Below, piece after piece: positions 1-7,600 of a stretch of DNA of 11,302 bases. The stretch covers positions 3,715 through 15,016 of the forward strand of contig JAJZLA010000008.1 of the NCBI GenBank assembly GCA_021803845.1, written 5' to 3'. The position numbers were made by a program, and so were the translations under genes. How positions within the stretch are numbered: the stretch's first letter is position 1; each line of letters begins with the position of its first letter. The stretch comes from a bacterium. GTDB taxonomy: Bacteria; SZUA-79; Acidulodesulfobacterales; Acidulodesulfobacteraceae. The notes below the pieces were generated by a model that was given only the letters and a program-made list of their open reading frames with translations, ran no database searches and was not told where the DNA came from.

Positions 1-739
1 CGACCTTAATTCAATTCCAAAGGAAAGCGCATTTAAATACGGATTAAATTTTAATTTAGAAAGTTATAACGACAAAGGCATAAACAATCTGCTAAGATTA
101 AGTTTATACCAGTATCATTCTATTTCAGGCAACTTTATTAATCCTGTTAATTATTTTAATTACGATAATGCAAATTCCGATATTATAACGAGAATTAAAG
201 TACATCCGATTTCCAATCTGTATTTTTTTGGCAACGCCAGTTACGACGATTATAATTATATATTTCACGATTATAATATAAACTCGCAAATTACCGATTT
301 TAGAAAAGATTCTTTCGGCATAGGCTACACTGAAATAAACGACGTTCAGGGGTATATATCGGCTTTAAATATGTTTAATTCGACTAACGCAAATCTTTTT
401 CCGCAGACGACGTCCGCTATAACCGACCTGAACACTTTGTCTTACGCCAGTTTATCGGCTAATTTAAATATAGCTGACGGTTTCAGCGTTAATACGACGG
501 AAAATATAGATTTGACTGTTCATAAAGATATATCTAATTCAATAGGCGTCTTATATCAAACCGGATGTATAGGCTTTATTGCAAATTATATGAATCTGCC
601 GTATTTTCATCAATGGGCTTTTTCTTTCGGTTTAATTTTAAGGGGAATAGGCACATACGGTTTCGGCAATATGATTTCTCCGGGAGCCGCTTCTTCCGGA
701 TTGTCTATGAACGGTCCCGGATTCAGCAACAGTTTTTAA
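1..739 (+). CDS. lptD: LPS-assembly protein LptD, C-terminal part (5' end outside window)
   Basis: The frame is open from base 2 to the TAA at 737-739, giving 245 residues of a protein that starts upstream. LptD is the outer-membrane beta-barrel that, with the lipoprotein LptE, inserts LPS into the outer leaflet. The fragment has the short alternating, Tyr/Phe/Asn-rich strands of an outer-membrane barrel. Near the end it shows the family's terminal pattern: YQTGCIGF (Cys codon 566-568), then a strand running into LILRGIGTYG (638-652), equivalent to the usual 'yqs.Cw ... L.LkGlG' ending of LptD. Only one Cys is present where enterobacterial LptD has a CC pair. A Gly/Ser-rich tail follows and the last residue is Phe, typical of barrel proteins. 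The N-terminal OstA/LptA-like domain is not in the window. rfbB starts 30 bases downstream, so the genes may share a transcript devoted to LPS. The family call rests on the C-terminal motif and barrel character. Confidence 0.8.
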   Translation, partial: DLNSIPKESAFKYGLNFNLESYNDKGINNLLRLSLYQYHSISGNFINPVNYFNYDNANSDIITRIKVHPISNLYFFGNASYDDYNYIFHDYNINSQITDFRKDSFGIGYTEINDVQGYISALNMFNSTNANLFPQTTSAITDLNTLSYASLSANLNIADGFSVNTTENIDLTVHKDISNSIGVLYQTGCIGFIANYMNLPYFHQWAFSFGLILRGIGTYGFGNMISPGAASSGLSMNGPGFSNSF

Positions 740-750
740 AAATGTATGCA

Positions 751-756
751 AGGAGG
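751..756 (+). promoter_or_regulatory. Shine-Dalgarno AGGAGG deciding the rfbB start
   Basis: A perfect AGGAGG lies 13 bases before the ATG at 770. An in-frame ATG at 746 sits upstream of this site and would place the Shine-Dalgarno inside the coding region. The family's N-terminus (Met, then a short strand into the GxxGxxG motif) fits the 770 start. Confidence 0.75.
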
Positions 757-769
757 TAAGATAAATTTT

Positions 770-1780
770 ATGAAGAAGACGTATCTGGTAACGGGAGGTT
801 TCGGATTTATAGGAGCTAATTTTATACGTTATATTTTGGATAATCGAAAAGACGTAGATATTATAAACATAGACAGCATAACCTATGCCGCAAATCCGGA
901 AAATCTTGCGGGCTATACGGAAAATTACAGATTTTACAAGACGGATATCGCAGACAAGCAGACGTTGTCTAAAATTTTTAACGAAAATAAAATAGATTTC
1001 GTAATAAATTTTGCGGCTGAATCCCACGTGGACAGGTCTATTCTGGAACCTTCTGTTTTTATCGGAACTAACGTTGCGGGAACGCTTAATTTGCTGGAAC
1101 TGTCTTTGAAGCATAAAGTAGAAAAATTTCTTCAGATTTCTACCGACGAAGTTTACGGATCGCTCGGAGAAACCGGAAAATTCAGCGAAGAAACACCTTT
1201 GTCGCCGAGAAGTCCTTATTCCGCTTCAAAAGCTTCCGCCGATATGTTGGTAAAGTCGTTTTTCCATACTTTCGATATGCCGGTTTTAATTACGAGGTGT
1301 TCAAACAATTACGGGCCGTATCAATTTCCCGAAAAATTAATACCTTTGACTATAATAAACGCTTTAAACGATAAAGAAATCCCTCTTTACGGCGACGGTA
1401 AAAACGTAAGAGACTGGATACACGTTTTAGACCACGTGAAAGGAATATGTTTAGTTTTAGAAAAAGGGGATTTCGGAGAAGTTTATAATATAGGAGGCAA
1501 TGCCGAAACGAAAAATATTGATATAATTATATATATACTCAATAAACTTAATAAGCCGCCTTCTTTAATAAAATACGTCAAAGACAGGCCGGGGCATGAC
1601 AGAAGGTATGCTATGGATTATTCAAAAATAAATAAAAATATGGGTTTTTTGCCGGAATACGTTATAGAAAAAGGTCTTGATGATACAATAAACTGGTATG
1701 TAAATAATGAAAGCTGGTGGCGCAAAATATTATCCGGCGATTATAAACAATATTATAAAACAATGTATGAAAACAGATGA
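770..1780 (+). CDS. rfbB: dTDP-glucose 4,6-dehydratase
   Basis: A 336-residue short-chain dehydrogenase/reductase of the extended type. It converts dTDP-glucose to dTDP-4-keto-6-deoxyglucose using bound NAD+, the second step of dTDP-L-rhamnose synthesis in the cytoplasm. Visible signatures: the Rossmann motif TGGFGFIG (residues 8-15), INIDSITYA after the second strand, FAAESHVDRS (81-90), the dehydratase-specific catalytic TDE in ISTDEVYG (TDE 125-127), the YxxxK pair Y150/K154, SNNYGPYQFPEKLIPL (178-193) for the nucleotide sugar, and DWIHVLDH and RPGHDRRY in the C-terminal half. Length is normal for RmlB/RfbB (about 330-360). The start at 770 is chosen from the AGGAGG at 751-756. rfbD follows after 9 bases, so the two are co-transcribed. 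Neither rfbA (rmlA) nor rfbC (rmlC) is in the window. The TDE triad and the neighbour rfbD favour RmlB over UDP-sugar epimerases. Confidence 0.95.
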   Translation: MKKTYLVTGGFGFIGANFIRYILDNRKDVDIINIDSITYAANPENLAGYTENYRFYKTDIADKQTLSKIFNENKIDFVINFAAESHVDRSILEPSVFIGTNVAGTLNLLELSLKHKVEKFLQISTDEVYGSLGETGKFSEETPLSPRSPYSASKASADMLVKSFFHTFDMPVLITRCSNNYGPYQFPEKLIPLTIINALNDKEIPLYGDGKNVRDWIHVLDHVKGICLVLEKGDFGEVYNIGGNAETKNIDIIIYILNKLNKPPSLIKYVKDRPGHDRRYAMDYSKINKNMGFLPEYVIEKGLDDTINWYVNNESWWRKILSGDYKQYYKTMYENR

Positions 1781-1789
1781 GGTTTAATT

Positions 1790-2662
1790 ATGCTTAAAAT
1801 TGCCCTGATCGGTTCGACCGGCATGCTCGGTATCGACGTAAATGCCGCTCTGAAAGGTGTTAACTTTTTAATCAAAAATTTTAACTCAAAAAATTTGGAC
1901 ATTGCAAATTCGGAAGCGGTAAATTCAGCCGTCGAAAGTTTCAAGCCTGATTATATCGTTAATTGCGCGGCCTACACTAACGTAGACGGAGCCGAAACCG
2001 ATAAAGAGCTTGCGGACGCCGTTAATAATACCGGCGTGCAAAATTTAGCTGATGCTGCTTTAAATACCGGTGCCAGAATAATTCATATAAGTACAGATTA
2101 TGTTTTTGACGGTTCAAAAAGAACGCCTTATAACGAAGACGATGCGACTAACCCGATAAACGAATACGGTTTTTCTAAACTAAGAGGGGAAGAAGCTTTA
2201 AAAAACTCCGGCGCAAGTTACACAATACTGCGTACTTCCTGGCTTTACGGAAAAAACGGGAAAAATTTCGTAAATACTATTCTTAAATTAGCGGACAGCC
2301 AGAAAAAAATAGAGGTGGTCGACGATCAGTTCGGCAGTCCGACATACACTAAAGACATAGCTTATGCGATATCGGAAATAATAATAAAAGACAATTCAAA
2401 AAACGAAATATATCATTTGACTAATTCAAGCGACGGACATACTACATGGTATAAGTTTGCCCTCGAAATAGTTAATGTTTTTAAAAGAACTAACTGTGAA
2501 ATTATTTCCGTAAGTTCCGATAAATCAATCAGGGCGGCGAAAAGACCTGTTTATAGCGTGCTTGATAACTCCAAAATTAAAGAAGATTATGGAATTGAAT
2601 TAAGGTCGTGGAAAGACGCTTTAAAAAAATACTGCAACGATATAGGTTACTTTATTGTTTGA
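1790..2662 (+). CDS. rfbD: dTDP-4-dehydrorhamnose reductase
   Basis: A 290-residue enzyme that makes the last step of dTDP-L-rhamnose synthesis, the NAD(P)H-dependent reduction of dTDP-4-keto-rhamnose. Motifs in order: the Rossmann glycines GSTGMLG (8-14), NCAAYTNVDGAE (58-69), STDYVFDG (101-108), the catalytic YGFSK with Y126 and K130, RTSWLYG (148-154), DDQFGSPT (178-185), the substrate-side RP pair (252-253) in KRPVYSVLDNSK, and a C-terminal SWKDALKKY helix. All are standard RmlD/RfbD features and the length is typical (about 280-300). The ATG at 1790 is preceded by GAGG (1779-1782), which overlaps the rfbB stop and suggests translational coupling. With rfbB and lptD it forms an envelope-polysaccharide block. 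Confidence 0.95.
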   Translation: MLKIALIGSTGMLGIDVNAALKGVNFLIKNFNSKNLDIANSEAVNSAVESFKPDYIVNCAAYTNVDGAETDKELADAVNNTGVQNLADAALNTGARIIHISTDYVFDGSKRTPYNEDDATNPINEYGFSKLRGEEALKNSGASYTILRTSWLYGKNGKNFVNTILKLADSQKKIEVVDDQFGSPTYTKDIAYAISEIIIKDNSKNEIYHLTNSSDGHTTWYKFALEIVNVFKRTNCEIISVSSDKSIRAAKRPVYSVLDNSKIKEDYGIELRSWKDALKKYCNDIGYFIV

Positions 2663-2677
2663 AAAATAAAAATTAAG

Positions 2678-2698
2678 ATATATAATATATAATATATA
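2678..2698. repeat. Three tandem copies of the heptamer ATATATA
   Basis: Three exact head-to-tail copies of ATATATA lie in the 146-bp gap between rfbD and the cytochrome gene, followed by ATATTG. This is low-complexity AT-rich DNA, easily melted or bent. No function is assigned, and no hairpin with a T-tract was seen after rfbD. Confidence 0.5.
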
Positions 2699-2750
2699 AT
2701 ATTGAAATCGGTATATATAATCTATTTTATTGCGTTGCCTGGTTTAAATT

Positions 2751-2781
2751 TCGACAATGCGTAAATATTTAATTTTATAAC
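2751..2781 (+). promoter_or_regulatory. Possible sigma70-type promoter for the cytochrome gene
   Basis: TCGACA (2751-2756) and TATAAC (2776-2781) each match five of six consensus bases, but the 19-base spacer is long. The position, about 30 bases before the ATG at 2809, is sensible for a separately transcribed gene. In DNA this AT-rich, such matches arise easily. Confidence 0.3.
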
Positions 2782-2808
2782 CATTAAAATAGTTTAAGGA
2801 GGTTTTTT

Positions 2809-3210
2809 ATGAAAAAGTTTATTTTATCCGCATTTGTTATTTTATCCGCATTTGTTGCGGTTAATCTTTTAACTTTGTCTTCGGCGAATGCTAAAACGAC
2901 CGTTAATAATTCAAAATTAATAGCGCAGGGGAAAAAATTATTTTATTCTAAGAGCATAGGAACAAACGGTTTTTCATGCGCAACGTGTCATGTTTACAGT
3001 GCGGGAACTTATATAAATATGCACGGTAAAGCTATGGTTATCAGGCCGATTAAAAATGCAGCCGAACATATAGCAAAATTCGACAAGATGCACCATATGA
3101 AAATGACTTTACAAGACAAAGTGAATATGTGCGATAAATTTGTGCTAAAAGGACATTTAACCAAAAATCAGCTTACCGCATTGACCGCTTACGTAAATTC
3201 CTTAAAATAA
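2809..3210 (+). CDS. Small periplasmic monohaem c-type cytochrome
   Basis: A 133-residue exported haem protein. Residues 1-28 form a Sec signal peptide: MKK, a long hydrophobic core that contains ILSAFV twice, and a likely cleavage after ANA-28. The mature protein of about 105 residues has one haem-binding site, CATCH (C57, C60, H61), and a C-terminal helix LTALTAYVNSL like that closing class I cytochromes c. The distal ligand is not obvious: Met71, 76, 94, 97, 99, 107 and His72, 87, 95, 96, 116 are all candidates. The tail from about residue 103 (DKVNMCDKFVLKGHLT) recalls the 'RNC..vLGreCT' region of SHP/DUF1924 cytochromes, with Asn106 and Cys108 but no second Cys; this is a by-eye resemblance only. 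A strong AAGGAGG (2796-2802) lies six bases before the ATG. The gene stands alone, with an intrinsic terminator just downstream, so it is probably monocistronic. A periplasmic electron-transfer role is inferred; the partner is unknown. Confidence 0.85.
   Translation: MKKFILSAFVILSAFVAVNLLTLSSANAKTTVNNSKLIAQGKKLFYSKSIGTNGFSCATCHVYSAGTYINMHGKAMVIRPIKNAAEHIAKFDKMHHMKMTLQDKVNMCDKFVLKGHLTKNQLTALTAYVNSLK
2821..2856 (+). repeat. Exact 18-bp tandem duplication inside the cytochrome signal peptide
   Basis: Bases 2821-2838 and 2839-2856 are identical and in frame, so ILSAFV is encoded twice at residues 5-10 and 11-16. Identity at every base, third positions included, suggests a recent slippage or duplication that lengthened the hydrophobic core. 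Confidence 0.9.
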
Positions 3211-3238
3211 CGGTTTATTTTATTATACTAACAACTTA

Positions 3239-3279
3239 AAAGCGCTTTCGTAATAATAATGAAGGCGCTTTAATTTTTT
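3239..3279 (+). terminator. Rho-independent terminator after the cytochrome gene
   Basis: AAAGCGCTTTC (3239-3249) pairs with GAAGGCGCTTT (3261-3271) over 11 positions with one G-U wobble. The loop is 11 bases and a six-T run follows at 3274-3279. It starts 28 bases after the cytochrome stop and ends 23 bases before the DUF502 start, separating two transcription units. Confidence 0.88.
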
Positions 3280-3302
3280 AAAAAATAAATATCGCAAAAT
3301 TA

Positions 3303-3899
3303 ATGGGTAAAATTTTTTTGTCTAAAATAAGAAGCAGGTTTCTTGCAGGTTTATCGGTCGTTATCCCCGGAGCTTTAACTATTTTTATAATAGTCTGGCT
3401 GTTAAAAGAAATAAATCTTATTTTTAGTCCTTTTTCCATTTTCCTTGAAAATTATATCCATATTTATATTCCGGACGTCGGCTTAATACTTTTACTTATT
3501 TTAATATTAGTTTCCGGTTATCTTATTACTAATTTTGCCGGAAGGTCTATTATAAACTTTTACGAAAACGTAATGTTAAAAATCCCGCTCGTAAATTTAT
3601 TTTATAAATCAACGAAACAGTGGGTAGATATATTTTCTCCGGGCAAGAGTTCATTTAAAAAATTCGTTCTGGTAAAATATAATGACGATAAATTTATATA
3701 CGGCTTTTTAACTTCAGCTACCGGAATAAAAACGGGGGGCAAAGACGAATATGCGGTAGTGTATATACCTACTAACCATTTATATATAGGAATGAATATT
3801 ATAGCAAAAAAAGAAGATGTAATAGATACAGGATTAAAAGTAGAACAGGGTATTCAGATAGTTCTTTCGGCCGGAATAGCGTTTCCGGATAGTTTATGA
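3303..3899 (+). CDS. DUF502 family inner-membrane protein
   Basis: A 198-residue protein with two membrane segments: about 14-34 (GLSVVIPGALTIFIIVWLL, including the family's 'G...viPg..T' pattern) and about 58-80. These are followed by a soluble domain. Family signs include KIPLVNLFYKSTKQ (93-106, like 'iP.v..iY...kq'), FVLVKYNDDKFIYGFLT (121-137, like 'vlv.yPr...w.iGFvT'), VVYIPTNHLYIGMNII (152-167, where most members have 'vfvPTtPnPtsG') and a C-terminal VLSAGI (187-192). DUF502 is widespread in bacteria and related to plant LIKE-COV proteins; its molecular function is not established. The 'PTTPnP' box is altered to PTNHLY here. No Shine-Dalgarno precedes the ATG, and the gene begins just after a terminator, so a short or leaderless mRNA is possible. 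rsmE follows after 15 bases. Confidence 0.82.
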   Translation: MGKIFLSKIRSRFLAGLSVVIPGALTIFIIVWLLKEINLIFSPFSIFLENYIHIYIPDVGLILLLILILVSGYLITNFAGRSIINFYENVMLKIPLVNLFYKSTKQWVDIFSPGKSSFKKFVLVKYNDDKFIYGFLTSATGIKTGGKDEYAVVYIPTNHLYIGMNIIAKKEDVIDTGLKVEQGIQIVLSAGIAFPDSL

Positions 3900-3914
3900 A
3901 ACCTGTGATGGAAA

Positions 3915-4661
3915 ATGCATAACAGATTCTTTATCGAAGAAAAAATAGAAACGGACGGCAAAATTTCAGGAAAAAAAATAGTTTTAGAATCTATAACTTC
4001 GCATATTAAAGCCTTTAGAAAACAAACCGGTTCAAAAATTTTACTTTACAACGGCGCAGGAACGGTATTTTCCGCCGTAATTATCGAAATTTCTAAAAGA
4101 AGCGTAGTTTTAGAGTTATCTTCAGTTGATATATACACTGAAAACGAACCTAAAGTAAATATTTTTTTGCCTTTAATTACATCGCATATTATGGACCAAT
4201 TAATCGCAAGAATTTGCGAGCTTGAAATAAACGCCGTGATTCCGATTATAACCGAAAGATCGATAGTTTTAAAAAACCGGAAAGAGATAGATTCAAAGAT
4301 GTCTAAATGGGATAAGATTTCTAAAGGTGCTATGATAATTGCGGGAAAAAATTTTTCTACGAAGGTAAAAGAACCGGAAATATTAGAAGACGCATTTAAA
4401 GCGGCCGAAAATTACAGCGTCAAACTTATAGCCGTTCCTAAGACAGAGTTGTATCTTAAAAAATATTTAGAATCTTTTGATTTTAGCAAAAAAGATATTT
4501 CTATGGGAATTTTCATAGGTCCCGAAGGCGATTTTTCGGCATCCGAGTTAGAACTTTCCAAAAAATACGGACTGACGCAGGTTAAGTTGACCGATTACAT
4601 TATGAGTACTTTCACGGCTTCTATTTATTCAGTTTCCAATTTAATATGTTACTTGCACTAA
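3915..4661 (+). CDS. rsmE: RsmE-family 16S rRNA (uracil-N3) methyltransferase, divergent
   Basis: A 248-residue protein of normal RsmE length. RsmE methylates N3 of U1498 in 16S rRNA on the 30S subunit, using a SAM-binding alpha/beta-knot (SPOUT) domain. Seen here: the N-terminal MHNRFFIEE start, a PUA-like region with ITSHIKAFRKQTGSKILLYNGAG (27-49, like 'HL..VLR...Gd.i.l.dG.G'), ELEINAVIPIITERSIV (102-118, like 'ElGv..i.P..teRs'), and the knot motif IGPEGDFSASEL (201-212, usually IGPEGGfs..E). Two conserved motifs are eroded: the 'A.eQ.gR..vP' segment reads AMIIAGKNFSTKVKEP (139-154), and the final 'LG.rILR.ETA' reads LTDYIMSTFTAS (225-236), lacking the Arg and Glu. It may be a lineage-specific active form or a paralogue with altered activity. 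The start has only a weak GTGA upstream. smc follows after 14 bases. Confidence 0.82.
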   Translation: MHNRFFIEEKIETDGKISGKKIVLESITSHIKAFRKQTGSKILLYNGAGTVFSAVIIEISKRSVVLELSSVDIYTENEPKVNIFLPLITSHIMDQLIARICELEINAVIPIITERSIVLKNRKEIDSKMSKWDKISKGAMIIAGKNFSTKVKEPEILEDAFKAAENYSVKLIAVPKTELYLKKYLESFDFSKKDISMGIFIGPEGDFSASELELSKKYGLTQVKLTDYIMSTFTASIYSVSNLICYLH

Positions 4662-4675
4662 AAACTTCATATATT

Positions 4676-7600
4676 ATGCATCTTAAATATATAGAACTTT
4701 TCGGTTTTAAGACATTTCCCGATAAAATAAGAATACCGTTTGATAGAGGTATAAACGTTATAGTAGGACCTAACGGATGCGGAAAAACCAATATCGTAGA
4801 TGCCGTAAGATTCATTCTCGGGGAACAGAATCTTAAAGAGTTAAGATTGAAAAGCATGAATGATATAATATTTCACGGTTCAAATATAAGAAACGGTTCA
4901 TCCGTCGCTTTGTGCAGGGGCGTTTTTGAAAACGGCGGAGGCGGAAGTTTTAAATATAAAGATTTTTCGGAAGTAATGGTCGAGCGGAGACATTTCAAAA
5001 ACAAAGAAACCGAATATAAAATAAACGGAATTTCCATACCCTACAGGGAATATTTAGATTTTTTCATCGAAAGCGGCTTATCTAAACATTATTCCATAAT
5101 AGACTCCTATAAAATCAACGCTTTGCTAAATTATAAGCCGACAGAATTGCGTTTATTTTTTGAAGAAGCTTCCGGAATTACAAAGTATAAGATTCAGAAA
5201 AAATCGGCTTCTAAAAAACTTGAAGCCTCCGTCAATAATCTTTTAAGAATAGGCGATATGCTTGGCGAAGTCGAAGGCCGTCTCGAAGATCTTGAAAAAT
5301 CGGCTAAAAAATTAGAAGAATGCCGGCTTACCGCAACCGAAAAAAATCGCTATGAATACGTATTGTACGTAAGGTCGAAAAATAAAATAATTTCCGATAT
5401 AAACAAGTATAAGTCCGAGCTTGAAATTTATTCGGCGCAGCTTGCGGAAGCGGACGCTCTCATCGCTTCTCTATTAGACATACTAACCGACGCTAAAACT
5501 TTGTTCGACGATATAGAAAAAATTTATAAAACAGCGACAAACGAAAAAAACAGCCGCTTAATAGAACTTGCAAAGCTTTGTTCGGATATAGAATATTTAG
5601 AAATAAAAATTAAAGATATAGAGTCCGAAATAACAAAAAAAACCAAAGAAGCGGATGAGCTGGATGAATCACGCAAAAGAAACGCCGAAAAATTAACCGG
5701 ATTAAGTGAAAAGCTTTCGACCGACGAGTCTAATTTTAAAAATCTTAACGAAAAATTAAATATAAAGGCAAAATTGCTTGCCGAAAAAAAAGAGTTTATG
5801 CTGAGAGTCAAAGGTATTCTTGCGAATATCGAAGACGAAATTTTAGATATAGTCGAAAAATCCCAAAACGGAAAAAACAAAATTATTTTTATAGATAAAA
5901 ATATTAAAAATATAGAAGCAAAAATTGTAGAAACGCAAAATAATTCCGACAAAATTTCCGCGGAATTAGAAGATGCGGAAATTTCTTTTAATCAAAAAAC
6001 CCAAGATTTAAAAGAGAACGAACTGTCCGCCGAAACCGTTAAAAAAAAATATTTCGATAACGAAAACGAACTTATCGGATTAGATAAAAAATTCAATGAA
6101 TATTTTTTGCAAAAAAATGCGTTGGAAAAAGAGCTTATAAAAATTAATATTGAAATAACTAAACTTAATGAATTTATAAAAAACAGGGAAGGATTTTCCG
6201 AAGGCGTCAAAGATTTTCTTAAATCAAAAAAGGATTACGAAGCATTCCCTTTATTGGACGCTATAGAAATCGAGTCCGGTTTTGAAAATGCGGCGGCGGC
6301 AAGTTTCGGAGATGCATTAGAAACGGTTATATTAGACGATATAGATTATGCAAGAAAAGCGATAGAATATATTAATGCAGACAAAAGAGGAAAAATTAAA
6401 ATTTATATTCCGGGAAAAAATAAAAATAAAAACGATGCCGAAAACGGCGGCTTAGAATGCGAAGTTTGCAGGGAGTTAAACCTTGTTCCAATAAAAGAAA
6501 AAATTAAATTAAATTATAAAAATATATCGTTTGAAGATATAGGGAAAGATTTTTATTACTGTGAAGACAAAAATAAAATTTTAGACTATATAGAACGCAA
6601 TAATTTTTTTCCGGAAGTTAATATAATAACCGAAGACGGGTCGATATTTACTCCTGACGGTTTTATAGCCGCAGGAAAAGATAAAGACGACGATGGAGCA
6701 AATCTTTTTATAAATAAGAATAAACTGTCCGAATATTCCGCATTAGAAGCGGTTAAAAGAGAGGAGCTTAAATCCATAGAATCCTCCTTGGCTTCCGTTC
6801 AGTTTAAAATTAAAGAACATACGGAAATAAAGGAAAAGTTAAACGACGAAATCAGAGCTTTAGAAATGGCGAGGCTTACCATAGAAAACGATCTGAAGCA
6901 TATTAAAAACATAGTCGAAAAATCAAAAGAAAGAATCAATATATTAATAATGGAATCGGCAAACTTAGAAAAAGAAAAACAGAACGAATATCGGGAAAAA
7001 GAGGAATTGCAGAACGAAACCGCTTTGCTTGAAAGCGAATATAAATTAAAAAACGCCGCAAAAAACGAAGAAGAGTTAAAGTTAGCCTCGGCGGAAAAAG
7101 ATTTGGAAAAAATAAAAGAGGAAGAAACCGCTTTAAGAATAGAGATTAACTCGGCGGTACAGAATATAAATTTTTTAAAGAAACATATAAAAGACATGGA
7201 ATATAACCTGTCGAATTACGATAAAAGGATTAACTCTTTGCGCGAACAGAAAGAAAAATATGTGCAGGAGATTAATGCCGCATCGGAGGATTTATCTGCA
7301 AAAAGAAAAATTATCGAAGTTTTGAACTTATCGGTTAAAGAGGCGGATATCGTTATTAAAGAATCCGAGGTTAAATTAGAATCGTTAAAAGAAAAAATTA
7401 CGGCAACCGAAAAAGACCTTGAAAGAACAAACGGACGCAAGTCGGATATAGAAAAAAAACAGAACTCTTTGCAGGCTTATATAAATATAAATAACGAAAA
7501 ACTCGCCGAAATAGACTCTAATAATGCCGCCGTCCGTTTATTAGATGGACTTTCCGAGGAAGATAGAATTTTTATAGACGGCATTGCGGATTTAAGCGAT

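Noticed and set aside
746..769. Upstream in-frame ATG for rfbB
   Set aside because: It would put the AGGAGG site inside the gene and add eight residues before the conserved N-terminus.
638..1114. 158-residue open frame on the minus strand
   Set aside because: It lies opposite the lptD end and rfbB, both with strong motifs; its translation is Arg/Ile/Tyr-rich with no recognisable domain and no Shine-Dalgarno.
3896..3922. Eight-codon frame (ATG overlapping the DUF502 stop as ATGA) running into rsmE
   Set aside because: It is too short to support as a gene and out of frame with rsmE; at most it could aid translational coupling.
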